64,000 nt of DNA from JAWWOW01 sp033851265 (lineage in GTDB: Bacteria > Actinomycetota > Actinomycetes > JAWWOW01). This document shows, in pieces, positions 16,867 to 28,163 of this stretch. The stretch spans positions 62,001 to 126,000 of the forward strand of contig JAWWOW010000012.1 of NCBI GenBank assembly GCA_033851265.1. The letters are read 5' to 3'. The position numbers were made by a program, and so were the translations under genes. The notes under the pieces are model-generated. The model worked only from the letters and a program-made list of their open reading frames with translations. It was not told the DNA's origin and ran no database searches. Numbering within the stretch: position 1 is the first letter of the stretch; each line of letters starts with the position of its first letter.

Positions 16867-16886
16867 GTAGGGACGAAAGTCCCGCA
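16867..16886. promoter_or_regulatory. DosR/DevR-like box between devS and the nitroreductase gene
   Basis: Core GGGACGAAAGTCCC matches the DosR consensus core GGGACTWWAGTCCC at 13 of 14 positions. It sits 47 bases upstream of devS (leftward) and 55 bases upstream of ATG 16941 (rightward). It is the best DosR-like core in the window. Confidence 0.78.
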
Positions 16887-16940
16887 CGGTCGGGCATCCC
16901 GGCCCTGGGGTGACGGGCCGACGTGGGCTTGCATGAACGC

Positions 16941-17945
16941 ATGAGTATTGGGCAGAGCACACCGCTGATCGTTTCCCAAGACGAGCTGCGCACCGCGGTC
17001 GAGGCAGCGGGTCTCGCGCCTTCCCTGCACAACGCTCAACCGTGGTGGTTCCACGTCCGTCCCGATGGCATCGAGGTGCACGCCGATCGATCCCGCAACC
17101 TCGCCGTGGTCGACCCGATCGACCGGGAACTGCACATCGGCTGCGGTGCGGCGATCGCCCTGGCCCGGGTGGCGCTGCGCGGAATGGGCTGGTCTGTCGA
17201 CACCAACGTCCTACCGGACGACGGCGAGCACGATCTGCTCGCTGTGTTGACCGTGACGGGTCGCCAGCCCGCTACCGGGGCCGAGAAGCAGCTGGTGCAA
17301 GCGTTGCCCATCCGGTACACCGACCGCGGCCGGTACGCAGACCGGCCGCTTCCCGCGGCGCTCATCGAAGAGTTCCGCGCTGCGGTCGAGTCCGAAGGCG
17401 TGTGGTTGCGGCCACTCGATCGTCCGGGCGATGAGGTCGTCGCCGCTGTCCTGCTGGGGCACGCCGATGAACTCGAACGCGCCGACCTCGCCTATGTTGC
17501 GGAACTGGCGTCGTGGAGCCGCTACGACTCTGCTGCCGTGGACGGAGTCCCGCGGCAAGCCGTTGACTCGACACCGGTGGAGGCTCGCGGGTCGACGATT
17601 CCGCTCCGTAACTTCGACGTCGATGGCAGCGTGACTGCTGGTTACGTCCCAAGCGAAGACCCGCCGCCGGCCGAGCACCCGCTGTTCGTTGTCATCGGTA
17701 CGGAGTCCGACGGCCGTCAATCTTGGTTGGAGGCCGGTATGGCGCTCGGGCAGTTGTTGCTGCGTGCCGCCGCCAACGGCGTCAGTGCCGCCCCGATGAC
17801 CCAGGTGCTTGAGATCCCTGCTGCCCGGCTCCGGCTCGGGCACGCACTCGGGACCGTCGGACACCCGCAGATGCTGCTCCGCATGGGCTATGGGACCGGT
17901 CGCCCGACCACGCATCGCCGTCCTGTCGATGACGTCATTCGGTAA
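16941..17945 (+). CDS. Acg-type nitroreductase family protein
   Basis: 334 residues from ATG 16941; GTG 16923 would add six residues, and neither has a clear ribosome site. AGLAPSLHNAQPWWF near residue 27, DPIDRELHIGCGAAIALA near 60, and the late LEAGMALGQLLLRAA segment give the same architecture as the paralogue at 12716-13747. Acg-like proteins are FMN-binding members of the nitroreductase superfamily typical of dormancy regulons. The DosR-like box at 16867 lies in its promoter. The PPOX gene follows after 9 bases, and a quinone oxidoreductase and a sulfotransferase come after that, forming a likely operon. Confidence 0.9.
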   Translation: MSIGQSTPLIVSQDELRTAVEAAGLAPSLHNAQPWWFHVRPDGIEVHADRSRNLAVVDPIDRELHIGCGAAIALARVALRGMGWSVDTNVLPDDGEHDLLAVLTVTGRQPATGAEKQLVQALPIRYTDRGRYADRPLPAALIEEFRAAVESEGVWLRPLDRPGDEVVAAVLLGHADELERADLAYVAELASWSRYDSAAVDGVPRQAVDSTPVEARGSTIPLRNFDVDGSVTAGYVPSEDPPPAEHPLFVVIGTESDGRQSWLEAGMALGQLLLRAAANGVSAAPMTQVLEIPAARLRLGHALGTVGHPQMLLRMGYGTGRPTTHRRPVDDVIR

Positions 17946-17954
17946 GCCCTGCTC

Positions 17955-18377
17955 ATGACACTGGCCCGAGCCCGCGTCGAATCGATCGTGCTGACCCGCA
18001 GTGAATGCGAAGCGCTGCTGCGGTCAGCGGTCGTCGGCCGTGTTGCGTTCACCGATGGAGCCTTGCCGCAAGTGCTGCCGGTGAACTACACAATGGACGG
18101 AACAGCGGTCGTCTTCCGGACCACGGCCAACGGTCGGCTCGCGGCCTGTTGCCGGGATGCTGTCGTCGCCTTCGAGGTTGATGAGATTGATCCATCAACT
18201 CAGTGCGGCTGGTCCGTGCTCATCGTCGGCGACGCAATCGCCGTGACCGAGCAGAGCGAAGTCGCCCGTGCCCGGCAGTTGCCCTTTGCGCCCTGGGCGG
18301 ATGGCGAACGCGATCACTACATCCGGATCGTCCCCGGTATCGTCACCGGCCTGTCGCTGCGGGAGGTGGCAGCATGA
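17955..18377 (+). CDS. Pyridoxamine 5'-phosphate oxidase (PPOX) family flavin-binding protein
   Basis: 140 residues with the split-barrel signature of PPOX-like FMN/F420 proteins: a Ser/Glu-rich N-terminal helix (LTRSECEALL), VGRVAFTDGALPQVLPVNYTMDG, and a central VVFRTTANG strand. A late segment WSVLIVGDAIAV follows, with HYIRIVPGIVTG. Actinobacteria have many such proteins that bind flavin, haem or F420; several are under DosR control in mycobacteria. It follows the nitroreductase gene by 9 bases and precedes a quinone oxidoreductase gene by 52, consistent with one hypoxia- or redox-linked transcript. The exact substrate is unknown. Confidence 0.87.
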   Translation: MTLARARVESIVLTRSECEALLRSAVVGRVAFTDGALPQVLPVNYTMDGTAVVFRTTANGRLAACCRDAVVAFEVDEIDPSTQCGWSVLIVGDAIAVTEQSEVARARQLPFAPWADGERDHYIRIVPGIVTGLSLREVAA

Positions 18378-18429
18378 CCGACCGTCCGCAGCTCGGCGTA
18401 CCGAGCACGTCGGTGGAGGCGGAGAGGGC

Positions 18430-19461
18430 ATGCGCGCAGCACGCGTCATCGAGCACGGTGAGCCGTCGGCGGTTGTCACGGTCGAGGACGTCGACGCCCC
18501 GGAAGTAACGCCCGGGACAGTCCGGGTTCGAGTGTCGACGGCTTCGTTGAACTACGGCGATATCGCACGGTGCCGTGGCGGGCTGGCCAGCGTCATGGCG
18601 CAGCCGCCGTTCACACTCGGGATGGATGTGTGCGGCACCGTCGAGGAGGCCGCAGAAGGTCTCGAGCAGTGGGTGGGGAAGCGCGTCGTCGGCATCACGC
18701 CGATGGCCATGGGCGGTCTGGCAGAGCAAGCGCTCATCCCCGCGACCGCGCTGTTCGAGGCGCCGGAAAGTCTTGACGATGTTCAGGCGGCGGCGTTCAC
18801 GCTGCCGTTCCATATTTCCTACCTGGCGCTAGTACGCCGGGCGCGGCTGCAGCCAGGTGAGCAACTGCTCGTAATCGGCGCCGCGAGTGCCGTCGGTACT
18901 GCCGCGATCCAGCTCGGCGTAGCACAGGGTGCGCACGTGATCGCGGCTGCCGGTGGTCCCGACAAGGGCAAGACCTGTCTCGAGCTTGGCGCTGCCGTGG
19001 CGATCGACTCGACGAGCGAGGACCTCTTCGACGCAGTGATGGCGGCGACGGCCGGTCATGGCGCGGACGTCATCTTCGACGTCGTCGGGGGACAGCACAC
19101 CGAAGCGGTCTGGACGTGTATCGCTCCGGAGGGTCGCTACCTGCCGGTCGGCTTCAACGACGACGTCGACGGGGGTATGACCGGGCGGCCGCTCCGCAAG
19201 GTCTCGATGGGCAACTTCAGCGTGGTCGGCACGATCCTCGCCTACAACGAGCCCGATCCCGGGTTTCGCCGATTTGGCCTCAACATGGTGCCGCCGAGTG
19301 TCGGGAAGCAGGTGCACGAAGAGTTGGCTGCGCTGGTGGCCAACGGTTCCATCACGCCGTACGTCGGTCGCGTCATCGCGATGGGGGAGGTTGGCACCGC
19401 GCTCGACGACCACGCGGCCCGGCGTACCAGCGGACGCACGGTCGTCGACGTGACCCGGTGA
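18430..19461 (+). CDS. Zinc-independent quinone oxidoreductase-like MDR protein
   Basis: 343 residues from ATG 18430, chosen because GAGAGG precedes it and homology starts at MRAARVIEHGEP. The frame open from 18268 overlaps the PPOX gene. It belongs to the medium-chain dehydrogenase/reductase superfamily, quinone oxidoreductase branch: NYGDI in the catalytic domain, GMDVCGTVEE, the PFTLPFHISYLAL stretch, and the nucleotide loop IGAASAVGTAAIQL (A-x-x-x-V-G) near residue 150. No zinc-ligand pattern is present. It reduces quinones or enoyl compounds with NADPH in relatives. Its stop overlaps the sulfotransferase GTG by 4 bases (GTGA), so translation is coupled. Confidence 0.9.
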   Translation: MRAARVIEHGEPSAVVTVEDVDAPEVTPGTVRVRVSTASLNYGDIARCRGGLASVMAQPPFTLGMDVCGTVEEAAEGLEQWVGKRVVGITPMAMGGLAEQALIPATALFEAPESLDDVQAAAFTLPFHISYLALVRRARLQPGEQLLVIGAASAVGTAAIQLGVAQGAHVIAAAGGPDKGKTCLELGAAVAIDSTSEDLFDAVMAATAGHGADVIFDVVGGQHTEAVWTCIAPEGRYLPVGFNDDVDGGMTGRPLRKVSMGNFSVVGTILAYNEPDPGFRRFGLNMVPPSVGKQVHEELAALVANGSITPYVGRVIAMGEVGTALDDHAARRTSGRTVVDVTR

Positions 19462-20603
19462 CGGGCTTCGATCCGGCCGCCCTCCTGGACGCCGCGGAGA
19501 CTGAGACCGGCCTCGACCAGTGGGGCGACGCGTCCTTCCATGAGGGACTCGAGATCTACTGCGCCGCACTCGACGCCGAGGCACAGCTCAGTGAGCTCGG
19601 CGACCTAGCTCTGCAGGGCAATCTGCACAACCAGCTCACCAACCGGCTGAAGGTCATCGACCACGCGCGGCGCCACGAGGTCGCCGGTGAAGTCATCACG
19701 CAGCCGGTGTTCGTCATCGGGCTGTTCCGCGCCGGCACGACGTTGTTGAGCAACCTGCTCGACCAGGATCCCGCCAACCGATCGCTGCTCCACTGGGAGG
19801 CGGGTGATACCGCACCGCCGGCGACACCGGAGACTTTCCGGCAGGGCGAGCGCGTCGAAGCAGTCCGCGGGAACCTCGAGATGCTCCACCTGCTCAACCC
19901 GCAGCTCAGCGCGATCCATCGGGAGGACGCAGATGCGCCGACCGAGTGCATCGCGCTGATGGCCCAGGACTTCAAGGCGCTGCTCTGGGAGAGCATCGCC
20001 AACGTCCCGACGTACGGGCAGTGGCTGATGAAAACCGATCAGCAGTCTGCGTACCGACACCACAAGCTGTGTCTGCAGGTGCTGCAGTCGGGTGGGGTCC
20101 GCGGCCAGTGGAGCCTGAAGTCGCCGCACCACGCGCTCGCTCTCGACGCGCTGACCGCCGTCTATCCCGACGCTCGGCTCGTCTACCTGCACCGCGACCC
20201 CGTCGAGGTGGCCACGTCGGCGTTCAGCCTGATCCGTTGTTTGTCGGGAACTTTCAGCGACGCCGATCACACGGCCTACATCGTGGACCGCTGGACCGAC
20301 GTCCTTGTCGAGTCGGTGCAGCGGGTCGACAGTTTTCGCGATGCGAACCCCGCCACACCGATCCACGACATGAGGTACGCCGACCTGCGCGCCGACCCGG
20401 TCGCAGCGGTGCGTGGGCTCTACGCGTTCCTGGACCGCGAGCTGACGGTTGCGGATGCCCTGAGCGATTACCTCTCCCGCAACCCGCAGGGCAAGCACGG
20501 TGCCCACCGCTACTCCGTCGAGGACTTCGGAGTTGACGCAGCATCAATCCGCGAACGCTTTCAGCCCTACCTCGACCGCTACAGCGTGATGAGCCAGAAC
20601 TAG
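19458..20603 (+). CDS. Sulfotransferase family protein
   Basis: 381 residues from GTG 19458, overlapping the preceding stop in GTGA. The PAPS 5'-phosphosulfate loop is seen as VFVIGLFRAGTTLLSNLL (~77-95), the 3'-phosphate region as the KSPHHALALDAL and VYLHRDPVEVATSAF segments, and the C-terminal GKHGAHRYSVEDFG pattern is typical of actinobacterial PF13469 sulfotransferases, which move sulfate onto lipids, steroids or glycans. The second copy at 44049-45239 shares the same layout (GLPRTGTTALSQL, DPASVLASVCDL, RRRERGTPGRDLSSFG). No substrate can be assigned. Confidence 0.88.
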   Translation: MTGFDPAALLDAAETETGLDQWGDASFHEGLEIYCAALDAEAQLSELGDLALQGNLHNQLTNRLKVIDHARRHEVAGEVITQPVFVIGLFRAGTTLLSNLLDQDPANRSLLHWEAGDTAPPATPETFRQGERVEAVRGNLEMLHLLNPQLSAIHREDADAPTECIALMAQDFKALLWESIANVPTYGQWLMKTDQQSAYRHHKLCLQVLQSGGVRGQWSLKSPHHALALDALTAVYPDARLVYLHRDPVEVATSAFSLIRCLSGTFSDADHTAYIVDRWTDVLVESVQRVDSFRDANPATPIHDMRYADLRADPVAAVRGLYAFLDRELTVADALSDYLSRNPQGKHGAHRYSVEDFGVDAASIRERFQPYLDRYSVMSQN

Positions 20604-20748
20604 TCGAACACGCTCGTGGTCAGCGCCCGCCCCCACAACAAAATAGAAGGAGTCGAGCGCTCAGGGGCAAAGATGGTCAATAGGGATGGCTGTCACAAGA
20701 TCAGGTTTGCGACCAGCCTGTCGATGCCCTCGCTGAGGAACGGATAAC

Positions 20749-20765
20749 AGCTCACTCCGTGAGCT
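20749..20765. promoter_or_regulatory. 17-bp inverted repeat upstream of the phosphorelay operon
   Basis: AGCTCAC-tcc-GTGAGCT, perfect 7-base arms with a 3-base centre, ending 27 bases before the start of the HAMP-repeat kinase gene at 20793. It lies between the likely promoter and the ribosome site (GGAGG at 20782-20786). It may be an operator or a leader hairpin; nothing else in the window shares it. The remainder of 20604-20792 shows no other element. Confidence 0.4.
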
Positions 20766-20792
20766 ACGCCGTTTTCCTCGTGGAGGCTCTAA

Positions 20793-23782
<2,990 letters not shown>

Positions 23783-23786
<4 letters not shown>

Positions 23787-25876
23787 ACGCCAACGGAGCA
23801 CCCGACCTGGCCCCCACTAGTAGCCCTGTCTCGATTCTGGTCGTCGACGACAATGCGGCAAAGCGGCTAGCTCTGAGGTCGGTGCTCGCACCGCTGGGCT
23901 ACTCAATCGTCGAAGCCGATTCCGGAATCGCAGCATTGCGTTGCGTGATGGACGAGGACTTCGCCGTCATCTTGCTCGACGTCTGCATGCCGGACATGGA
24001 CGGCTTCGATACCGCGGCTCTCATTCGTCGTCGTAGCCAATCCGAGATGACCCCCATCATCTTCATCACCGCATTCGCGAGCGACGAGATTGTCAAGACG
24101 AACCGCTACTCAGAAGGCGCAGTCGACTTCATCTTTGCTCCTGTCCCGCCTGACGAGATTCGAGCCAAAGTCTCGGTCTTTGCAAACCTCTTCATCAGGG
24201 CCGAGGACCTCGCCAGGCAGGCCCTGGAAGTGCAGACGGCCATGTCGGAAGCCCGGGATGCAGCCAATGAGGCATCCCGGCTGAAGTCAGATTTTCTGGC
24301 CAACATGAGCCACGAGATCCGTACGCCGATGAACGGCGTGATCGGTATGACGGATCTACTGTTAGAAACTGATCTTGACGAGCGCCAGCGCGATTACGCA
24401 GAGACGGTACGCGCCTCAGGTGTGGCGCTGCTGAGCATCATCGACGACATCCTCGACTTTTCGAAGGTTGAAGCCGGCAAGGTCGACATCGAGAACATCG
24501 AATTCAACGTGCATCACATCGTTGACGATGTGATGGACCTGCTTGGAGGCCTGGCCGAGACCAAGGGGCTCGAGTTGGCAGCGGTCATCGAGAACCATGT
24601 CCCTGCTGAGGTCTACGGGGACCCGGGTCGGGTGCGTCAGGTTCTGACCAACTTGATTGGCAATGCCATCAAGTTCACCCAAGCCGGTGAGATCGTCCTT
24701 CACGTCACAGCGGCCGAGGAACCAGGTGCAGACACGGTCCTACGTTTCGAGGTCACCGACACCGGCGATGGCGTCGAGCCAGACAAACTCGCTTCGATCT
24801 TTCACCCGTTTGTTCAAGCCGACACATCCACCTCGCGAAAATACGGAGGCACCGGCCTCGGACTCGCGATCAGCGGACAGCTCGTTGCGTTGATGGGCGG
24901 AGATTGTGGCGTGTCCAGCCGCGTTGGAGAGGGAAGCACGTTCTGGTTCACAGTTTGCGTCCACGCCATTGCCGAGCAAGCATCCGCCTTGGATGCGTCG
25001 GCGCCTGCACGTGAAACGACAACGCGAATGACGGCGCAGGTTCCAGCACCGCGACTTCCCCGGTCCGACAACGCGGATGCTGGTCGGCTGCTCCTAGCCG
25101 AAGACAATCCGATCAACCAGAAGGTCGCGGTCGCAATGCTGGCTGGTGGCGGTTACACCGTGGACACGGTGTCCAACGGGGCCGCAGCAGTGGAAGCAGT
25201 CACGAATCGGGACTACGACGCCATCTTGATGGACTGTCAAATGCCGGAGCTGAGCGGTTATCAAGCCACTGCGGCTATTCGGGCCCACGAAGGCGCGGAC
25301 CGGCACACACCGATCATCGCTTTGACTGCTGGGGCGCGTCCGGAGGACCGCGATCGCTGCCTCGCCGAAGGGATGGACAGTTACCTGGCGAAACCGTTGA
25401 CCAAGGACATTCTGCTCGCCCTGGTGGCCGAGTCCGTCAAGAGCGGGCCGACGGAGACCGGGCCGCCGCCGGTAGGTCATGTAGCGGCAGCCGAGGTCAT
25501 GATCGACCCGGCTGTCATCGACGAACTGTTCGCTCTGGCACAGGGTGTCGATTCGCATTTTCTCGCCAACCTCGTCGACCAGTTCATTCGAGAGACGGAG
25601 CCGCGTCTCGTCGAACTGCGCGTAGCCCTGGAGGCAGGTGATGGCCCTGGTGTGGGCCGCATCGCTCACATCATCCAAGGGAGTGGCTGTCAATTGGGCG
25701 GCCGGCGATTAGCCCTGTCCTGCGGCCGCCTCGAAGCCAAGGCGACAACAGGCTTGCTGTCTGAGGCGGAGCCTGATCTGCAGGGCGTAGAGATCGACTA
25801 CCAAGACCTACGCCGCACGTTGACCGAGCTGATGGCCCCCGTCGACGAACAACACGCTCGCTACCTCCATGCGTGA
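23783..25876 (+). CDS. Hybrid histidine kinase: receiver-kinase-receiver-HPt
   Basis: 697 residues from GTG 23783 (overlap GTGA with the previous stop; the longer frame from 23678 is inside the upstream receiver). Order: receiver 1 (Asp66 in LLDVCMPDMDG), HisKA (His177 in MSHEIRTPMNG), HATPase (DTGDGV, YGGTGLGLAI), receiver 2 (Asp484 in LMDCQMPELSG), and a C-terminal HPt domain with His629 in IAHIIQGSG. Starting with a receiver and ending in HPt makes it both input and phosphotransfer hub: it can accept phosphate from the upstream kinase and pass it on. The HPt lacks the usual Lys three residues after His (Gln instead). The next gene overlaps by 8 bases. Confidence 0.95.
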
Positions 25877-26702
25877 CACGGAACGCAATGGAGCCGGTCA
25901 CGTCCTCCTGGCGGAAGACGACCACGTCAGCCAGGCAGTGGCCGGTGCCATGCTGGCGAGCCTTGGCTTGGACGTCGACGTTGTTGGCGATGGAGCGGAA
26001 GCCGTGAAAGCCGCGACGAAAAACCACTACCAAGCGATCCTCCTGGACTGCCAGCTTCCGATCCTGGATGGCTACCAGGTCGCAACCGAGATCAGGCGCC
26101 TGCAGGCGGGATCGCGCCGTACGCCGATCATCGCTGTCACCGCTACTCCGATGCGGTCTGGTCAGGAGCCTTGCCTGCTTGCTGGCATGGACGACTACCT
26201 CGCAAAGCCCTACAACTCGAAGGCGCTAGCTGCGGTCTTGAGTCGCTGGATGCCGGACAGATCACTACGCACTGCGGTGCTTGACCGCACGACGCCCTCG
26301 ACCAGACCCCAGGTGAGGCAGGCCGTGCAATCTGACACCGCTCGGCACGTGTTGGATCCAGAGGTCGTTGGTCGTCTGGAACGGTTGGGGAAGGCCGCGG
26401 GAGAGGACCTCTGGGGCCAGTTGGTCATCCTGTTCTTGGTTGACGCCGACGCTCGGATCCTTGAACTGCGCCAAGCGCTGGTCGACGACGACACCGGTGC
26501 GGTCGTCCGATCGGCACACCTCTTGAGCGGAGCGAGTGCCAACGTTGGAGCCAGCGACCTGGCTCGCTTGTGCAGCACATTCGAGACCGACGTCGCGCAG
26601 AACGAGCCGATGGGTGGCGGGCCTCACTTGGCTGCGATTGAGGCGGAGCTCGGGCGGGTCCGTGTCGCTCTCACCCGGGCAGTGTCGGCACCAGCAGCGT
26701 GA
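25869..26702 (+). CDS. Receiver-HPt phosphorelay protein
   Basis: 277 residues. Receiver (~10-130): acidic pair in LLAEDDH, phospho-acceptor Asp60 in LLDCQLPILDG, Thr in VTATP and Lys in YLAKPYN. A Pro- and Thr-rich linker leads to an HPt domain (~165-270) with His217 in SAHLLSGASANVGA, where the usual Lys after the His is Ser. It has no output domain, so it is a phosphate shuttle between the kinases upstream and the diguanylate cyclase response regulator downstream. It overlaps the preceding gene by 8 bases and the next start by 4. Confidence 0.92.
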   Translation: MRDTERNGAGHVLLAEDDHVSQAVAGAMLASLGLDVDVVGDGAEAVKAATKNHYQAILLDCQLPILDGYQVATEIRRLQAGSRRTPIIAVTATPMRSGQEPCLLAGMDDYLAKPYNSKALAAVLSRWMPDRSLRTAVLDRTTPSTRPQVRQAVQSDTARHVLDPEVVGRLERLGKAAGEDLWGQLVILFLVDADARILELRQALVDDDTGAVVRSAHLLSGASANVGASDLARLCSTFETDVAQNEPMGGGPHLAAIEAELGRVRVALTRAVSAPAA

Positions 26703-27640
26703 AGATCCTCATTGCTGACGACGACCCCACCTCTCGGCTTATTGCCGACATGGCAGTGCGAAACCTGGGCCACGAGTGCCAGAGCGTCGCCGACGGGACA
26801 CAAGCGTGGGATGCGTTTCGGGCCAACGATCCCGACGTGGTCATCAGCGATTGGATGATGCCTGGGCAGACGGGCCTCCAGTTATGCCGCAACATTCGGG
26901 ACCAGAAATCAGGCAGCTACACCTACTTCATCATGGTCACGAGTAACGGGGAACTCGGCCAGATGGCGGAAGGAATGAGCGCCGGTGCGGACGACTATCT
27001 CGTCAAACCGCTCAACCACGAAGACCTTCAGGGCCGGCTGATCTCTGCGGCGCGGGTCACGGCGATGCACGAGAAGCTGGCCCACGAACAAGTCGAACTC
27101 CGAGGGTTGAATACCGAACTCGCTGCTATCGCCAGACGGGATCCACTCACTGGGTTGGCTAACCGCAGAGCCCTCCAAGAGGATCTCGAGGTGCTAGAGG
27201 CACGCGTGACCCGCTATGGCCACCGGTACTGCATGGCGGTGCTGGACGTGGATCATTTCAAGGCTTACAACGACAGCTGCGGTCACCAAGCCGGCGACCA
27301 GATCCTCAAGACCATCGCGGGAACTCTCAGCAACCAGGTGCGCACTGGAGATTCGGTCTATCGATACGGCGGCGAGGAATTCCTCTGCATCTTCCCCGAG
27401 CAGTCCCTCGCCACGGGCACTCAAGCAGTCGAGCGCATGCGAATCGGCCTGGAACAGCTAGCCATCCCACACCCCGGCAGCCCGTCTGGCGTGCTCACCT
27501 TGAGCGCCGGTCTCGCCATGCTCCAGCCCGACGACATCAGATCCGCCAGTGAAGTCCTCGAAGAGGCGGACGTAGCGCTCTACCGAGCCAAGCATCTTGG
27601 GCGAAACCGCGTCGAGTACGGAATCTCCGAGGCAACGTAA
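26699..27640 (+). CDS. Response regulator diguanylate cyclase (receiver-GGDEF)
   Basis: 313 residues from GTG 26699 in a GTGA overlap. The receiver domain carries Asp51 in VVISDWMMPG. The GGDEF domain (~145-310) has the intact active-site motif GGEEF at 224-228, the metal-site Asp in LDVDHFKAYND, and an RxxD inhibitory site (RTGD, 215-218) exactly five residues before GGEEF. It should therefore make cyclic di-GMP, with product feedback, when phosphorylated. It is the output of the four-gene phosphorelay operon and resembles PleD/WspR-type regulators. Confidence 0.95.
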   Translation: MKILIADDDPTSRLIADMAVRNLGHECQSVADGTQAWDAFRANDPDVVISDWMMPGQTGLQLCRNIRDQKSGSYTYFIMVTSNGELGQMAEGMSAGADDYLVKPLNHEDLQGRLISAARVTAMHEKLAHEQVELRGLNTELAAIARRDPLTGLANRRALQEDLEVLEARVTRYGHRYCMAVLDVDHFKAYNDSCGHQAGDQILKTIAGTLSNQVRTGDSVYRYGGEEFLCIFPEQSLATGTQAVERMRIGLEQLAIPHPGSPSGVLTLSAGLAMLQPDDIRSASEVLEEADVALYRAKHLGRNRVEYGISEAT

Positions 27641-27715
27641 GGGCGCATCGATTCGCCGAGAGCGAACTGCATTCGCTTACGGCATACGCTCCGACCTCGC
27701 TAGGTTGAGGGCGTC

Positions 27716-28072
27716 ATGACAAATGTCGACGGTGTCGATCCGACAGTCCCGCCCTCGGGCGTCGGCTGCGTCGAATGCCTCAGCGGGGACGCGCCCGGTT
27801 GGTGGTTCCACCTGCGCCGATGCGCACAGTGCGGTCACGTCGGGTGTTGCGATTCCTCGCCCAGTCAGCACGCGCGCGCCCACTTCGGAGCTACCGGCCA
27901 CCGGTACATGCAGAGCTTTGAGCCTGGCGAGGACTGGTTCTGGGACTTTGAGGGCGACGACTACGCAGAGGGGCCAACACTGGCGGCTCCCCACAGTCAC
28001 CCTGACGACCAACCGACCCCAGGTCCGGCAGGTGCCGTTCCCGCAGATTGGACTCGACACCTGCACGATTAG
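27716..28072 (+). CDS. UBP-type zinc finger protein
   Basis: 118 residues. The zinc finger common to ubiquitin-specific proteases and HDAC6 is clear: GCVECLSGDAPGWWFHLRRC, AQCGHVGCCDSSP and QHARAHFGATGHRYMQSF, with the spaced Cys and His ligands and the Trp that lines the pocket. An acidic WDFEGDDY and a Pro-rich tail follow. Stand-alone UBP fingers are common in actinobacteria, but their ligand is not established; eukaryotic versions bind a free C-terminal Gly-Gly. The gene stands alone (75 bases after the operon above, 85 before lon). Confidence 0.9.
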   Translation: MTNVDGVDPTVPPSGVGCVECLSGDAPGWWFHLRRCAQCGHVGCCDSSPSQHARAHFGATGHRYMQSFEPGEDWFWDFEGDDYAEGPTLAAPHSHPDDQPTPGPAGAVPADWTRHLHD

Positions 28073-28140
28073 AACGGCGTGACGACGACCGGATGTTCAC
28101 CGTCGGCGAACGCGATCTCAACGGGAAGTCATTGGGCCTC

Positions 28141-28163
28141 AGTCACGTTCCATTTGCGTGACT
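28141..28163. promoter_or_regulatory. Inverted repeat across the lon start codon
   Basis: AGTCACG (28141-28147) and CGTGACT (28157-28163) are perfect 7-base arms 9 bases apart; the right arm contains the GTG start of lon. No Shine-Dalgarno sequence is visible before GTG. The element may be an operator, or an mRNA hairpin that hides the start. It is not a HspR (HAIR) or CIRCE site. Confidence 0.4.
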
